A model generated the notes under the pieces. The model worked only from the letters and a program-made list of their open reading frames with translations. It ran no database searches and was not told the DNA's origin. From Yamagishiella unicocca (lineage: Eukaryota; Chlorophyta; Chlorophyceae; Chlamydomonadales; Volvocaceae), in contig BDSL01000024.1 in assembly GCA_003116995.1 (NCBI GenBank), positions 62,001-126,000 of the forward strand: 64,000 nucleotides of DNA, given 5' to 3'. Positions 33,645-45,454 of this stretch are shown here, one piece after another. How positions within the stretch are numbered: the stretch's first letter is position 1; every line of letters begins with the position of its first letter. Made by a program: the position numbers and the translations under genes.

Positions 33645-36600
33645 TCAGCTCGCCAAGTCGTCAGGGTCGGGCACTATCTCCGCTACTGCCGTCACAAGCC
33701 CCCGGCGGTGCGCACCGCCACCGCCGCCTTCCGCTCCCGCTTCCCGAGCCTCTCCCGTAGGAACGGCGCCGGAGCGGCGCTCGCCCCCAGTGTACGGCAC
33801 ATAGTACTTGTCGTACATCGCCTGCGCCCCCCCGCGGGCGGCCGCCGCCACCCCCGGCAGCCCCAGGGGTGCCAGGAACGACGCGAGAGAGGCCGTACGG
33901 CCGCCACCCGGGATGTGACCCCGCGACGCCGCCGCTGGCGGCGCCGTCGCCCTGGCGGCGCTGTCGCCGGCGCCGCCGGCGCCGCTCCTACGAGCTGCAG
34001 TCCCCGCGCCAGCCCCAACCCCTGCTGCCGCGTCAGGCGGCGACTCGTCCTGCGCCCAGTTCATGGAGCGCCAGTCACCAGAGATGGCACCCCACACCGC
34101 CGCCGCGGCCCCCGCGGCCCCCGCGGGCCCGCCGCCGCCGCCTCCACCGACTCCGCCGCCGAGTCCGCCGCCTCTGACACTTCTGCCGGCCCCGGCCGCG
34201 GTTTCGCCCGGCCGGCCCGGCCCAAAGCGCGTCACGCTTCCGTGCCGGAACGCCGCCGGGGGCCCCCGCGCCGCCGCCCGCGCTGCTGACAGCGCAGCTG
34301 AGTGCTGCTGCGGTTGCTGCTGCGGTTGCTGCTGGTGCTGCTGTTGGTGCTGCTGCTGTTGGTGCTGCTGCATCTGCTGGTGTTGCGAGTGCTGCTGCTG
34401 GTGCTGCATCTGCGGGTGCTGCATCTGCTGTTGCATCTGCTGCTGCGGGTGCTGCTGGGCCCCCTGCGTAAGGCCCAGGTGCTCGTGCCGCTGCTGCGGG
34501 AGGTCCTGGAAGCGCACCTGCTGCTGCCTCGGAGACGAGGGCGGGGGCGGCGCACCGGACCGCATCCAGGGCTGCGCCAGCCTGTAGTTGGCTTGCTGGC
34601 TCTGGCTGGCAGAGGGCTGACGACCGCCGCCCACGCGCGACACCACGTCGCCGCCGCCGCCTCCACCGATGCCGCCTCCACCGATGCCGCCTCCACCGAT
34701 GCCGCCTGCATCGCTACTGCCCACAAACTGCAGCTGCTGCTGCGTCGCGCGGAGGAGGTCGTCTTGGGGGCCGTACAGCCGCTGCTGCTGGTGCAGCGGC
34801 TGGCGCTGCGGCGGTTGGTACTGCGGTGGCCGCAGTTGCGACGGTTGCGTTGGTTGCGCTGGTTGGTGGTGGAGGCCGTTGTTGTACTGCATCTGCTGCA
34901 TCTGGATCTGGATCTGCTGCTGGTGGTTGTAGTTCTGTGGGGGCAGCTGGAGCATGGGGCCGCCGCGGTGAGGGGGGGAGTACGAGGGCGCCGAGTAGGA
35001 CTGCGACCGCGGGTGCAAGGCGGCAGGGGGCAGCTCCGGAGGCAGTGCCCTCTGGTGCGGCAGCCACACCTGGGGCGGCAACGGATCCAACGCCCCGCCG
35101 CCGCCAACGCCGCCGCCACCCATCCCGCCGGCAGCAGCGCCACCCATTCCGCCGCCGCCGCCACCCATCCCGCCGCCGCCGCCACCCATCCCGCCGCCGC
35201 CACCACCCATCCCGCCGCCGCCACCACCCACTCCGCCGGCAGCAGCGCCGGCCGCTGCCGCTGCCAAGGAGAGCGCCACCTGAGCCGCTTGCGGCTCCCC
35301 GCCAGGCGCCGGTGCAGGCACCACCACATTGGTCGCCGGCGCCGTGGACGTCGTACCGGGGTTCGTCCAGGCTCGGACCGCGCGCGCCATTCGGCTGCCG
35401 CTTGCGCTCACTGCGCGAACCAGCTTCCCGCCGCCGCCGTCACCACTCCCGCCGCCATCACCGCCGCCGCCACCATTCCCGCCGCCGCCGCCACCGCCAC
35501 GCGCCTCGCCCTCCTCGTCCTCATCGTCCGGGATTGACTGTGGATAGTTCTGGGGTTGTAGGCGGGGCGGGGGCGGGGCACGGATCCCAAGGGTGCTGTG
35601 TGGCGAGCCGGTGCTGTAGCTGTGCGCCTGTCGGACCCTCACGGGGGCCAGCTGGCCCTGGAGCAGGACGTCGCTGGGGGCCGGGCGGACCTGGGGAGGC
35701 TGCTGAGTATGCTGGACATGCTGGGTATGCTGGGTATGAGGTTGCGGGTGGGGATGAGGATGGGGATGGGGATGGGGATTGGGGTGGGGGTGCATGGCGG
35801 CGGCGGCGAAGGCGCTGGCGTAGGGCTGCTGCGACGGCCGCTGGCGACTGTACGACGCCAGCCGGACGTCCCCGGCGCCGGCGGAAGCGCCGGCGTCCCA
35901 GGCCGCTGCGTGCGGCGCGGCGCCGTTGGCGGTGTTGGCGGTGTTGGCCGCCGAAGTTTTCAGGATGCCGTGGGGCTGGTGCCTGGTGGGGGGCTGGGCT
36001 GGCAGGCGCCCCGAGCCCAGGACGGAAGCCAGCCGCGGCGCCGATCCCGGCCCGACCCCCCCGCCACCCGGCACCGCCTCCTCCTCGGGAAGCGCATCCA
36101 TGTCCAGCACCATGTGCTGCTCGCCGCCGAACCCGACTCCGGTCCCGGCACCGGCTCCGACTCCGGTCCCGGCCCTGGCGTCTGCCAGCGGCGACGTTCG
36201 TGTTCGCTGCAGGGACATCTGCGGAGGCGGTGCGGGACAGCGGGGGACGAAAGGTGGGGGTTGGGGGGTTTGAGGTGTTTGAGGGTTTGAGGTGTTTGAG
36301 GGTTTGAGGGGTTTGAGGGGTTTGAGGGTTTTGAGGGTTTGAGGGGTTTGAGGGTTTGAGGTGTTTGAGGGTTTGAGGTGTTTGAGGGTTTGAGGTTTTG
36401 AGGGGTTTGAGGGTTTGAGGGTTTGAGGTGTTTGAGGGTTTGAGGGGTTTGAGGGGTTTGAGGGTTTGAGGGGTTTGAGGGGTTTGAGGGGTTTGAGGGT
36501 TTGAGGTTTTGAGGTGTTTGAGGTGTTTGAGGGTTTGAGGTGTTTGAGGGTTTGAGGGGTTTGAGGGGTTTTGAGGGGTTTGAGGGTTTGAGGTGTTTTG

Positions 36601-39600
36601 AGGTGTTTGAGGTGTTTGAGGTGTTTGAGGGTTTGAGGGTTTGAGGGGTTTTAGGTGTTTGAGGTTTTGAGGTGTTTGAGGGTTTGAGGGGTTTGAGGGG
36701 TTTTGAGGGGTTTGAGGGTTTGAGGTGTTTTGAGGTGTTTGAGGTGTTTGAGGTGTTTGAGGGTTTGAGGGTTTGAGGGGTTTTAGGGTTTGAGCCAGGT
36801 CAGCGATCCAGCCGGACACGAGGGGCCCAACAGGTACCACTACTACATCACAAGTGAGCTGGTCGGCAACCCCAAAGTGTACGCAAGGGGCACCTCCCTC
36901 CTACAAAGTTGCTGAGCTAGCAGCCCTGAACTAGGATTAGGTGCGAATAGCCCTGAACTAGGATTAGGTGCTTGCCGGTGGCGCGTTGGTCGGATGACGA
37001 GCACGTGTTCGTGTCCGTGGACATCTTAGGTGGCAGCTGTGGGCTTGCTGGCGGGCGAGGAGCGAGGGGGCAGGGGCGCGGCGGTAGCGCAGTCCCGCAC
37101 CCCCCCCTCCTGCATCCTAGTCCATGCACTGGCCCCTATCCTGTCCCTGTCGCGAACACGGTTTTTATGTCGCCCCCCCCCCTACACCGGTGTCCGAAGG
37201 CTATGCACCCACTATATTTCCCCGGTCGAGTTACCGGTTCTTTTATTGTACCCCCCCCCCACCTTCACCGCCCTCGGTTTGTCGGCCGTGGATTCGCGGA
37301 TTCGTGGAATCAAACCCCCCGCCGAAACTCTCCGTCCCCCGCGTACACCCGCGTCACCCCTGCACCCTACCGACCCACCTGGCGCTGGAAGGCGGCCCTT
37401 CGAGTGAGTGACGACGAGGGCCGCAGCCACGGTGCCGACATCCCCGACCCCACCGGCGACGCCAGCCAGCCGCCGCCGCCGCCGTCTCCCAGCCCCAACA
37501 CCGTGCCGCCGCCGCCGCCGGCCGGCGACCCCTGCACCCGCGCAAACAGCGCCTTGCCGTACGTCGCCGTCGCCGGCACCGACAGTACGACGGGATCCAA
37601 CGACGGCAGCGGCGGGTTGTGCGGCCTGCCGACGGACGACCCGCACGCGCTGCCCGAGGCGGACAGCTGGCGCGAGGCGGCGGTGGAGATGGACAGCACC
37701 CGCAGCTCGAACACGGCGGAGCTGCGGGCGCTGCTGGCGATGGGAGGCGCCTCGCCTAGCGGCCCCACCGTGGAACCGGCGGCGCTGCCGACGGTCTTGG
37801 CGGACTGGTTGGAGGTGCGCTCGCCGTCGGGAGGGTGCTGTTGCTGGTGGGGGTGCTGGTGTGGGTGGGGGTGCTGTTGCTGGGGGTGCTGTTGCTGGGG
37901 GTGCTGTTGCTGCTGTTGCTGGTGGCTTTGCTGCTGGATTTGCTGTTGCTGCTGTCGCTGCTGCTGTGGGTGCTGGTGCTGCTGGTGCTGTTGGGGCTGC
38001 TGCCAGGAGGGCCGCTCCTCGGTAGCTCCTCGGCCTCTTGGGTGCTGCCTGTGGGACTGAGTTACCTCCTCCTCCTGTGGGTCAGTGCGTGGGTCAGTGC
38101 GTGGGTCGGTGCGTGGGTCGGTGAGTGCGTCGGTGCGTGGGTCGGTGAGTGCGTCGGTGAGTGCGTCGGTGCGTGCGTCGGTGAGTGCGTCGGTGAGTGC
38201 GTCGGTGAGTGCGTCGGTGAGTGCGTCGGTGAGTGGGTCGGTGAGTGGGTGAGTGGGTCGGTGAGTGCGTCGGTGAGTGGGTGAGTGGGTCGGTGAGTGG
38301 GTGAGTGGGTCGGTGAGTGGGTCGGTGAGTGGGTGAGTGGGTCGTGGGCAGAGGGCGCGGGTTGCAGGGGCGAGGCCGGCCTACTCGTTCCGCGGTGCGC
38401 CTTATCGATGACGCAGGCGGCAGCGGCCTGCCCCTCACCGATGTCTCCCGTACCACGCTCCCACCCCCTTCGATCCCGCACCCCCCCTCCCCCTCCGGCC
38501 GCTCCTCCCCCCTCCCCGGCCCCCCCGCCCCCTCCCTCCCCCGCCCCGCCCACCTGAATGGCCGATAGCTCCAGCTCGGCTGGCGGCCCCGCGCCGCCAT
38601 ACCCCCGAGCCGCCGCCGCCGCCGGCACCGCGCCCGCACTGCCGCCGAGGCCCGAGGCCAGCACTGGCAGGGGGCCCGTCGGCGGCAGCGGCACCGACAG
38701 CGGCGGCGGCGGCAACGGCAGCGTCAGCCGCAGCGGCCCCTCGTTTTCGTCCCCACTGTCACCACCGCCGCCACCCTCGGCACCACCGCCGCCGCCGTAT
38801 TGGCTGTCCGGCCCAGCGGCGGCCTCCTCGCCCTCGGGCCCCACACGCCGCCGCGATTCGTCGGCGCTGCTGCCGCCGCAGCTGCTGTCGCGGACGTTCC
38901 ACTGGGAGGAGGGCTCGCTGGGGGCAGGGAGGGAGCTGCGAGCGCGCGAGTCTGCGTCTGTCTCATACCGTCCTGTACACATCGTACAGAGTACGGGCGT
39001 CGTACGCGCGCGCAAAAGGCGGGGCGGGGCGGGGCCGGGTGGGGGGGCGGGGCACGAGCAACGTCGGTAAAGCGTGAAGGGCGCTTCAAGAAGTGGAGCG
39101 GTTGGTGGTGGTGGAGGTGTGTGTCGTGGTGCTGTGTGGTGCTGTGTGGTGCTGTGCGGTGTGTTGGTGCTGGCGCGGGGTCCCGACCAGCGGCTGGCGA
39201 TCGGGTGGGTGCTGGCTCCAAGCTCTCCGCCTCTTCGACACCACCCTTCGCCTTCCCCTTTCCCTTTCCCTTTCCCTTCCCTCCCTCATACCGAAAGGCC
39301 TCCCTCCCTGCATTTGGCGCCCTTCCGTCACCCCGCCTCCGCCCTTCCGTCACCCCGCCTCCGCCCTTCCGTCACCCCACCTGGGTAGTTTTTCGTCGCT
39401 ACAATGCCGGACAGGAAGCCGCTGGTGCCGCCGCTGGGCGCCGACCACCGAGACCCCACTCGGCGGCTCTGCCCCCCCGACACCCCCCGGGGCAATATGA
39501 CCTGGTTGGGCGGCGGCGACAGCTGCAAGTGGTGCGCGGAATGCAGCTCCAGGATCTGGTCAGGCTTGCGCTGGTTGCGCAGCACAGGCTTGCCCCGGAA

Positions 39601-42600
39601 GACGCCCTGAGGGAGGGAGGAGGAAGGGGGGGGGCCGAGGAGACCCATGGGTCGGTACATAAAGGAAAAGTAAGGCCTCCCCTGGAGCAGAGGTGTGGGG
39701 GTGGCGAGGAAATCCGCGCACAGGACGTAAGGCGCACGAGGGGGCAGCAGGTCAGGTGCACGAGGGGGCAGCAGCAGTGCCCGATCCGGAATAATAGCGG
39801 CAACCCGCAAAGAGTAAACCTGTCCTCCCTTCTCCTCTCAGATCCGTATACCCCCTGTCTTCTCAGGTCCGTATCCCGCCCGCCCGCACCACGCCTGGCC
39901 CGGTCTTCCAGCTTCTCCTCCTTCTCCCGTGCCGCTGCCGTGTCGCTGCCGTGTCGCTGCGCTTCTTCCCCTCCCCTCCCCTCCGGGCCCACCGGGGGCT
40001 AGGCCCCATGAGCTCGCGAACCTGGTCGAATTCAGCGGCTCATGGTTTCCCCCTCTAAACCGGCACCCCCCCTCCCCAGGGGACGGTCAAGGCCGTTCGC
40101 TGCTGGCATCTCACGCCTCTGCCGTAACAGCCGGGATCCGGGCAGGGAAACGGGCTGCACCGCCACTCGCCTCGCCGCACCCCATGCCGCCCACCCGTCA
40201 CTCCTTCTTACGCGTTCCACGTTGCCGCACTTCTGTTTATTCGTTTCCTTTTCCTTTCCTTTACGCAGCCCCGACGGGACGCCTCCACAGGTCTGCCGGT
40301 AGTCCGTCCCAGCGCTCCAGCATGCGCCCACAAACTAGATGTCCGCCGACCATGCGCCAACTATCCTGCCCTTGTCGCGTCAACGGGTTTTATGCCACCC
40401 CACCTGCCTCTCGTTCTGGCGGTTCACGTGTTCTCACTCTACCCCTCCTTCCTCCCCCACCCGCGTCTTCCTCCCTCTGGCGGTTCACGTGTTACCTCCC
40501 AAGTCTCCGCCGGCCCCACCTTGCGTTGCTCTTCGAGCTTCCGCACCATCGACCAGGCCAGGTACAGGATGTACCAGTCCCACGCCAGCGGGCAGAAGGT
40601 CAGGAAGATGTTCGCTGGGGGGGGTAGGGGGGTAAGGGAGGGGCAGGGGGGTAAGGGAGGGGCGGCAGGGAGGGAGGGGCGGCAGGGCGGCACCCACCAG
40701 CGAAATCACAGGCGCACAGCAGAGCCAAGGCGAAGGCACGTGGTGGTTGTGATTGTGGTGGTTACGGTTGCGGTGGTTACGGCTGTGGTGGTTACGGTTG
40801 TGGCTGTGAGCTGGGCTGGCATCAGAGGCGGCGGAACGGCCCCCACCTGGCAGGGTGGGCGCAGCTCTATCCGCCGCCCCCAAGTTCCACTCCTCCCCCC
40901 GCAAGTTCCACTCCTCCCCCCCGCAAGTTCCACTCCTCCCCCCCGCAAGTTCCACGCCCTCCCCCCGCGCGAACCCAAACCAGTTCTCCAGCATGCATCT
41001 CAAAACGTCTGTTTCCAACCTTTTTTTCGGGCCTCCACGGGTCTTCCTCGAACCCCCGCGCGAACAGTTCTAACCCCCTTTTCCATACGGGTTGTCCTCG
41101 CAACCCACCACCATACACCAACCAGCGGGGTTGCTCTCACTTCCCCCACCCCACCCCCACCTCCACCCCCACCCATACACACAAATACGGATTCGGTGCA
41201 ATTGCTGCCGGCCTCAAGAGCCCCCCCGCTCACTCCTGCTCAGCGGGTTGGCCCACACCCCTCTGTTGAGCACCACAAGGCCCAAGTGGCACACGCAGCA
41301 GAACAGGTTGAGTGCCACGTAGAGGCGGCTCAACACGAAAACCCTAGGAGGGTCGGGGTTTGGAAGGGGGGGGAGGGGGGAGGGGGGAGGGGGGGAGGGG
41401 GGGGTTTTTAGGGGACGTGCAGTCACATGGGTGGAAGCGACTGATGGGCTGCCGCAGTAGGGGAGGCGCGAGCGGAGATCGGTAGGTGGGCACTTGAGAA
41501 AGACGTAGTACCGACTAGGTAACGGGGTATTTCGAGGACGACGGGTTTCCTCGCTGCTCCCCCTCCTCTCCCCTATGTCGTACCCACGGGTCTCCTCGCT
41601 GCTCCCCATCTCTTCCCCTGTGTCGTACCCACGGGTTTCCACGCTGCTCCCCCTTCCTTACCCCTGTGTCGTCCGCACGCGTTTCCTCGCTGTCCCCCCC
41701 CTCCCCCCCTCCCCCCACGGGTTTTCTCGCATCCACGGGTCTTGCTCGACCCCCCCCTTAGTCGTTTTTTAGCGCCATACTTGGCTACAGTCAACGTTGC
41801 TTATTCCTACACCTCAGCCGCGCCTCCGCTCCCGCTCTTTGGCGCGCCGCTGGACCATCACCTTCACCGCCCTCGGTTTGTCGGCCGTGGATTCGCGGAT
41901 TCTCTTATCAAACCCCCTCCCCCCCCCCCTACCTGCGCGCATAGGTGAGTATCCCCTGCCGGTCCGCTGTGACGCAGCAGCCGACGATGCCGCTGAGGAA
42001 GTAGAGCCACCAGAAGACCAGCAGGTAGATCATGACGCCTGGCGCCGTACATGAGGCGAGGCGGGGGGAGGCGGGGCAGGGGCGCAGCGGGGTCTGTCAG
42101 CTGGGCGATTTGAACCAGGGACCTGTACAAACCGGCCTCTGGCTCCCCGAACGAACATGGCAGCAAACGCGACGGGGTAAAACCCCTTCCCCAGGGACAC
42201 ATATGCCGCCATCCCGCGCTGGACGTTTCATTGACCGCCGCCCTATGGCTCCCACCCCCCCACCCCGAGAGCCCACATGGCCCCGTACGACCAGCGCGCG
42301 TTCCTACACTCCCCCGAGCCCGCTCCTCCCACACACACATCCACGTCCCCGCAACCCGCTCTATCCGCCATTGCTTTCCCTCTCCTTATCTTCTTTAGCC
42401 ATGGATTGATAGCAATGGGTTGATAGCCATGGACTGATAGCTATGGGTTAATGAACATGGGTTGATAGCCATGGATTGATAGCCATGGTTGCGCCCCTAG
42501 CAGGTTGAAGCTACCGTACTCGCCCCTGCGTCTCCCTTCGCCGGGCGGCAAGCTGCGGGCTGCTGTGATCCGGACTACGTTGGCCTTCTGTAGACGTCTT

Positions 42601-43435
42601 CCCTCGCGGCTCGCGGTGAACTAAGACAAACACACACGCACACACACATAAACAAAACACATAAACACTCACTCACCCAGGATCAGCTGTTCGTTAAAGT
42701 ACTCGGGGTTCTGGTGGTACAGCACCGTGATCACGACCGTGTAGCCCGCACCCAGCAGGCCGCCAATCTGCCAGTCGTACGTACGACACCGGAATCGTAC
42801 GGCGGTTAGGGAAGCGGCGATGAAAACCGTGGGATGGGATGGGATGCAGGCATGCAACAGGCGGGGGGGTGGGTGGGGAGGAGGCGGGCCGGCCCCTTTA
42901 TTTCCCGTCGCGTCCAGCCACCGTGGGACCACCACACAGCAACCTACCGCCGCCCCCTCCCCGCCCTTCCCCCTTCCCCCACGCCCTCCCCCGGCCCCCG
43001 GACATAGCACCCACACGCACGGGTTCCCTTGCCCCCCACCCCCGCCGACACACCGCGCGTTCCCCCAACTGTCCCCCAGCTTGTTCTCCATTTCCTCCTT
43101 TCCTGGTTCGCGGGTGTAAAACCCTAAAACCCTTAACCTCACCCCCGCTACCCCCACCGCGCCACCCCACCCCACAGCCCACATCGACCAAGTACCGCAC
43201 TGACCAGCTCCCGTCCAACACCCCCCCCCCGGTCCGGCGCCCCACCCGCCCCCACGCCACCCACCATGAACTGCCACGCCGCGGCGGCGCACACCGACGC
43301 GCGCAGGTCGCAGCAGTCGCAGCAGTCGCACAGGCAGCTGCAGCAGTGGTCGGCTGGCACCACACGGATGCGGCACTGCCGGCAGCACCCAGTGCGCACA
43401 TAGATGGTGGCGTCACACAGCCGCGGGCGCACCAT
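33645..43435 (-). CDS. Four-TM membrane protein with Cys-rich N terminus and long Gln/Gly-rich tail
   Basis: Inferred exons, 5' to 3' on the minus strand: 43435-43265, 42767-42677, 42038-41933, 41343-41234, 40614-40520, 39606-39502, 38901-38554, 38044-37379, 36218-33645; 4266 nt, 1421 residues, phases consistent. The N terminus has a dense cysteine cluster (TGCCRQCRIRV then CCSCLCDCCDCCDLR). Four hydrophobic segments follow: IGGLLGAGYTVVITVLYH, VMIYLLVFWWLYFLSGIVG, RLYVALNLFCCVCHLGLVVL and LAWDWYILYLAWSMV. The first 200 residues recall LAPTM/MARVEL-type tetraspan proteins, but I cannot assign a family. The remaining 1200 residues are disordered: polyQ/H in exon 8, Gly-Met-Gly runs and polyQ in exon 9, ending near MYDKYYVPYTGG. 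Exon 6 has a second donor at 39381, but it breaks phase with exon 7. A 5' exon upstream of 43435 cannot be excluded. Introns are packed with repeats. Confidence 0.6.
36268..36797. repeat. Telomere-like TTTGAGGG array in an intron
   Basis: About 520 bases of 7-10 base units, mainly GTTTGAGG, GGTTTGAGGG and GTGTTTGA, lie in intron 8 of the minus-strand four-TM gene. Near its right end (36778-36795) the array contains GGGGTTTTAGGGTTTGAG, which includes TTTTAGGG, the Chlamydomonas telomere unit. Higher-order repetition is visible: the block around 36540-36640 recurs at 36660-36770. Confidence 0.8.
37155..37310 (+). repeat. Dispersed repeat cluster: modules gamma (copy 2) and delta (copy 2)
   Basis: An alpha-like tail (ACGGTTTTTATGTCGCCCCC) is followed by gamma (GGTGTCCGAAGGCTATGCAC), a C-run, and delta (CACCTTCACCGCCCTCGGTT). 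Modules are therefore joined head to tail, each with its own C tract. The cluster lies in intron 8 of the four-TM gene, antisense to it. Confidence 0.8.
38085..38345. repeat. GTCGGTGAGTGC tandem array in an intron
   Basis: About twenty 8-12 base units (GTCGGTGAGTGC, GTGGGTCGGTGA) lie in intron 7 of the four-TM gene. On the coding (minus) strand it reads as repeated THSP/THAP, and the frame from exon 7 stays open through it to a stop at 38062. On the plus strand every unit contains a GGTGAGTG donor-like sequence. Confidence 0.8.
40271..40400 (+). repeat. Dispersed repeat, module alpha (copy 3)
   Basis: The longest match to copy 1 (1575-1735): nearly identical from GACGCCTCCACAGG to the GTCAACGGG end. 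It lies in intron 5 of the four-TM gene, antisense. Confidence 0.85.
40880..41060 (+). repeat. Short tandem repeat plus dispersed module beta (copy 2)
   Basis: Four units of CAAGTTCCACTCCTCCCCCC (40880-40960) run into beta (CTCCAGCATGCATCTCAAAA, 40985 onward) and CCACGGGTCTTCCTCGAACC. It lies in intron 4 of the four-TM gene. Confidence 0.8.
41350..41405. repeat. G-run tract beside exon 4 of the four-TM gene
   Basis: Runs of three to nine G separated by single A. On the coding strand it forms the pyrimidine tract just upstream of the exon 4 acceptor. Confidence 0.6.
41560..41745 (+). repeat. CCCACGGGTYTCCTCGCTGC tandem segment
   Basis: Three to four units of about 48 bases built on ACCCACGGGTTTCC and GTGTCGTACCC, followed by two further CCACGGGT copies. 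It lies in intron 3 of the four-TM gene and shows the border motif itself amplified. Confidence 0.7.
41858..41915 (+). repeat. Dispersed repeat, module delta (copy 3)
   Basis: CACCTTCACCGCCCTCGGTT and the rest of the module as at 37258, followed by TCAAACCCC and a C-run. It ends only about 17 bases from exon 3 of the four-TM gene. Confidence 0.85.
42398..42490. repeat. ATGGATTGATAGCC tandem repeat
   Basis: About six 14-base units (ATAGCCATGGATTG and variants), in intron 2 of the four-TM gene. AT-richer than its surroundings. Confidence 0.75.
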
Positions 43436-45410
43436 GGCCGGATTCGGATCTGGATCCGGATCCGAAAACGTGGGACTGGATCCGGTTCCAGGTCCAGTTT
43501 TCCGCAGGGCCCCAACCCCGTCAGGCTGCCGCCTGAGGGCCTTGCGAGGGGTACCGGAATCCACAGCGTGCCCTTACGGGCCGAACGCTAGGCGCTGATG
43601 CCATTCTGGGGGATTTCGAGGAAGACCCGTTCTGGGGGAGGCGAGTCAGGCTGGCTCCTAGATGACTGCACCGGAGGTCGTGGGGGGCCTGAGGGTGTTG
43701 GGGCGCGTGCCGGAGGACAGGGAGATAAGGGAGGTCGGGTGGGGCAGGGCGCTCCGTAGGCTGGGTTCCGGAGCGCCGGGAGCTGGGGCACCGGGGGGCA
43801 GCAGGCGGGTGGGGTTCCGGAGCGCCGGGAGCTGGGGCAACGGGGGCCAGCAGGCGGGTGGGGTTCCGGAGCGCCGCATTTCAAGGGCAACACCGGCACA
43901 CGGAAAGTCGTCTGCCCCGCATATTCCAAACAAGCCAGGGGTGGACGGAATGCCCAGGGTGCAAAGAGGGTGAGAGTGGGGGGCTACGGGACAGGGAGTT
44001 GGGTCGTGGGCGCGAGGGGGCAAAGGAAGGGGGTTGGGGGAAGGTTCACGGGACGTGTGTTTGGCACCGGTGCGCAACCTCCACCATTTCATGGGAGCAG
44101 TGGAGGCGAGGGATCTGGGTCGGTCCGGCAGCGGCGAGCTGACAGTCGGCCATTGACGTGGCTGGCGGGGCCCTCGGCACACGTCACTGAGCTTTCGCAC
44201 GGTGGCGCCCGCCAGGGCGACCGGCCCCCCCCCCTGCCGACCTAGGGTTGCTTCTCATTGCCATCTCCCGGGTCTTCTCGCCAACCCCCCCCCCCTGCCG
44301 AGTCAGTTTTTGCTGCCGTCAACCGTAGTACAGTAGCATGCGCGCGCGTCCAGGTGTCCGAAGGCTGTGCACCACCTACAGGGTTCCCATATCGAGTGAC
44401 CGGTTCTTGTATGTAACCCCCCTGCAGATCTACGGGTTTCCGATCATGCGCCCCCCCCCCCGCCAGCCGCTCCGTCCTGCGTGGCATGGCACCGCGCTGA
44501 AGACCGACCGGGCGGCAACCCCCTTGTAGCCGAATTCTCCCTAGCCCAATTCCGGCACACGTCGCTGTTCCTTGGGCCCAAAGAACATCAGTTCCCGTTG
44601 CACCACCGCCGTCAACCACCCCAGCCCAGCTGTACCTGCTAGTACTTCAAGCCATGCTGGTGCGCGTCGCTCCCATACGTAAGATTCATGCGCATCGTCG
44701 GGCTGTTTGCAGCGGAAGGGGTCACTGATTGATGACAGGAAGAGAGACGGGCGTCCACCGGTGGGCAAGGTGCCCGGGGTTGCGGGACCACTCCACAAGA
44801 ATTCCGCCTGCTATAGTCTTGAATTCAACACTGCTTGTAATAAAGCTGTGCTGACTGTCGACGGCAACCCCACGGCAGCGCATGCGAATCCGATGTCAAC
44901 AGTCTATTAGCCCTACAGTAAATGCTCCACACTTCTGGCTGCAGTACCTAATAATTAAGTTAGCCTTGTAATACAGTTCTGGGTCTGTCGAGCAGCGTCA
45001 CTGTTGCCCAAGTCAATCCGGTCTCTCTACTGGGTGCCCGTACCAGCCTCAACAATCCACCGGCAACATGAGAAGTCATAAGCGAATTATATAGTAGTTT
45101 CCGTTGCTTTTGCCTTGGCGGCCCGAGATGAGACTGTACGGCCACGTACTACGGTAACCAACACATGTGCCTCCGTGCAGTAATGGCGCTCCCTGCACTG
45201 AGGGGGGTTCTTAAAGAAACGCATGAAAGCCTCGTCTGGAAGGACGCTTCGTTGGTCGCTCGCTTCCCTTTCGGATACCATGTTCGGTCTTTGGCAGTCC
45301 CTCATATGCGCTCCTAATACTGTTCCACGTCCGCAGCGCGTATTATTGGAAAAATGCCGCTTAACTTACATGACATAGGAGTAGCGGGTTAGAGTGTAAA
45401 TGCTTGGGTA
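43436..45410. other. Intergenic region between the four-TM gene and the MYND array
   Basis: Presumably contains the promoter of the minus-strand gene. Two and a half copies of a 50-base unit (GGTTCCGGAGCGCCGGGAGC) lie at 43760-43880. Module gamma copy 3 lies at 44350-44420. From 44800 to 45400 the DNA is AT-richer with no recognised features. Confidence 0.45.
44350..44420 (+). repeat. Dispersed repeat, module gamma (copy 3)
   Basis: AGGTGTCCGAAGGCTGTGCA, then TCGAGTGACCGGTTCTTGTA and a C-run; compare 2707 and 37189. Confidence 0.8.
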
Positions 45411-45454
45411 GGGCGTGCACTCGCTGTACACGTCGGCACTGCGAGGCTCGGGCA

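Noticed and set aside
34302..36307. Plus-strand open frames of 411 and 493 codons (Leu-, Arg- and Ala-rich)
   Set aside because: Antisense shadows of the polyQ and Gly-rich last exon of the minus-strand four-TM gene, which has acceptor and phase support.
39381..39501. Longer version of exon 6 of the four-TM gene ending at CCCAG/GTGGGG
   Set aside because: The donor looks stronger, but it ends in phase 1 and throws exon 7 into a frame with early stops; the GTCATA donor at 39501 keeps phase.
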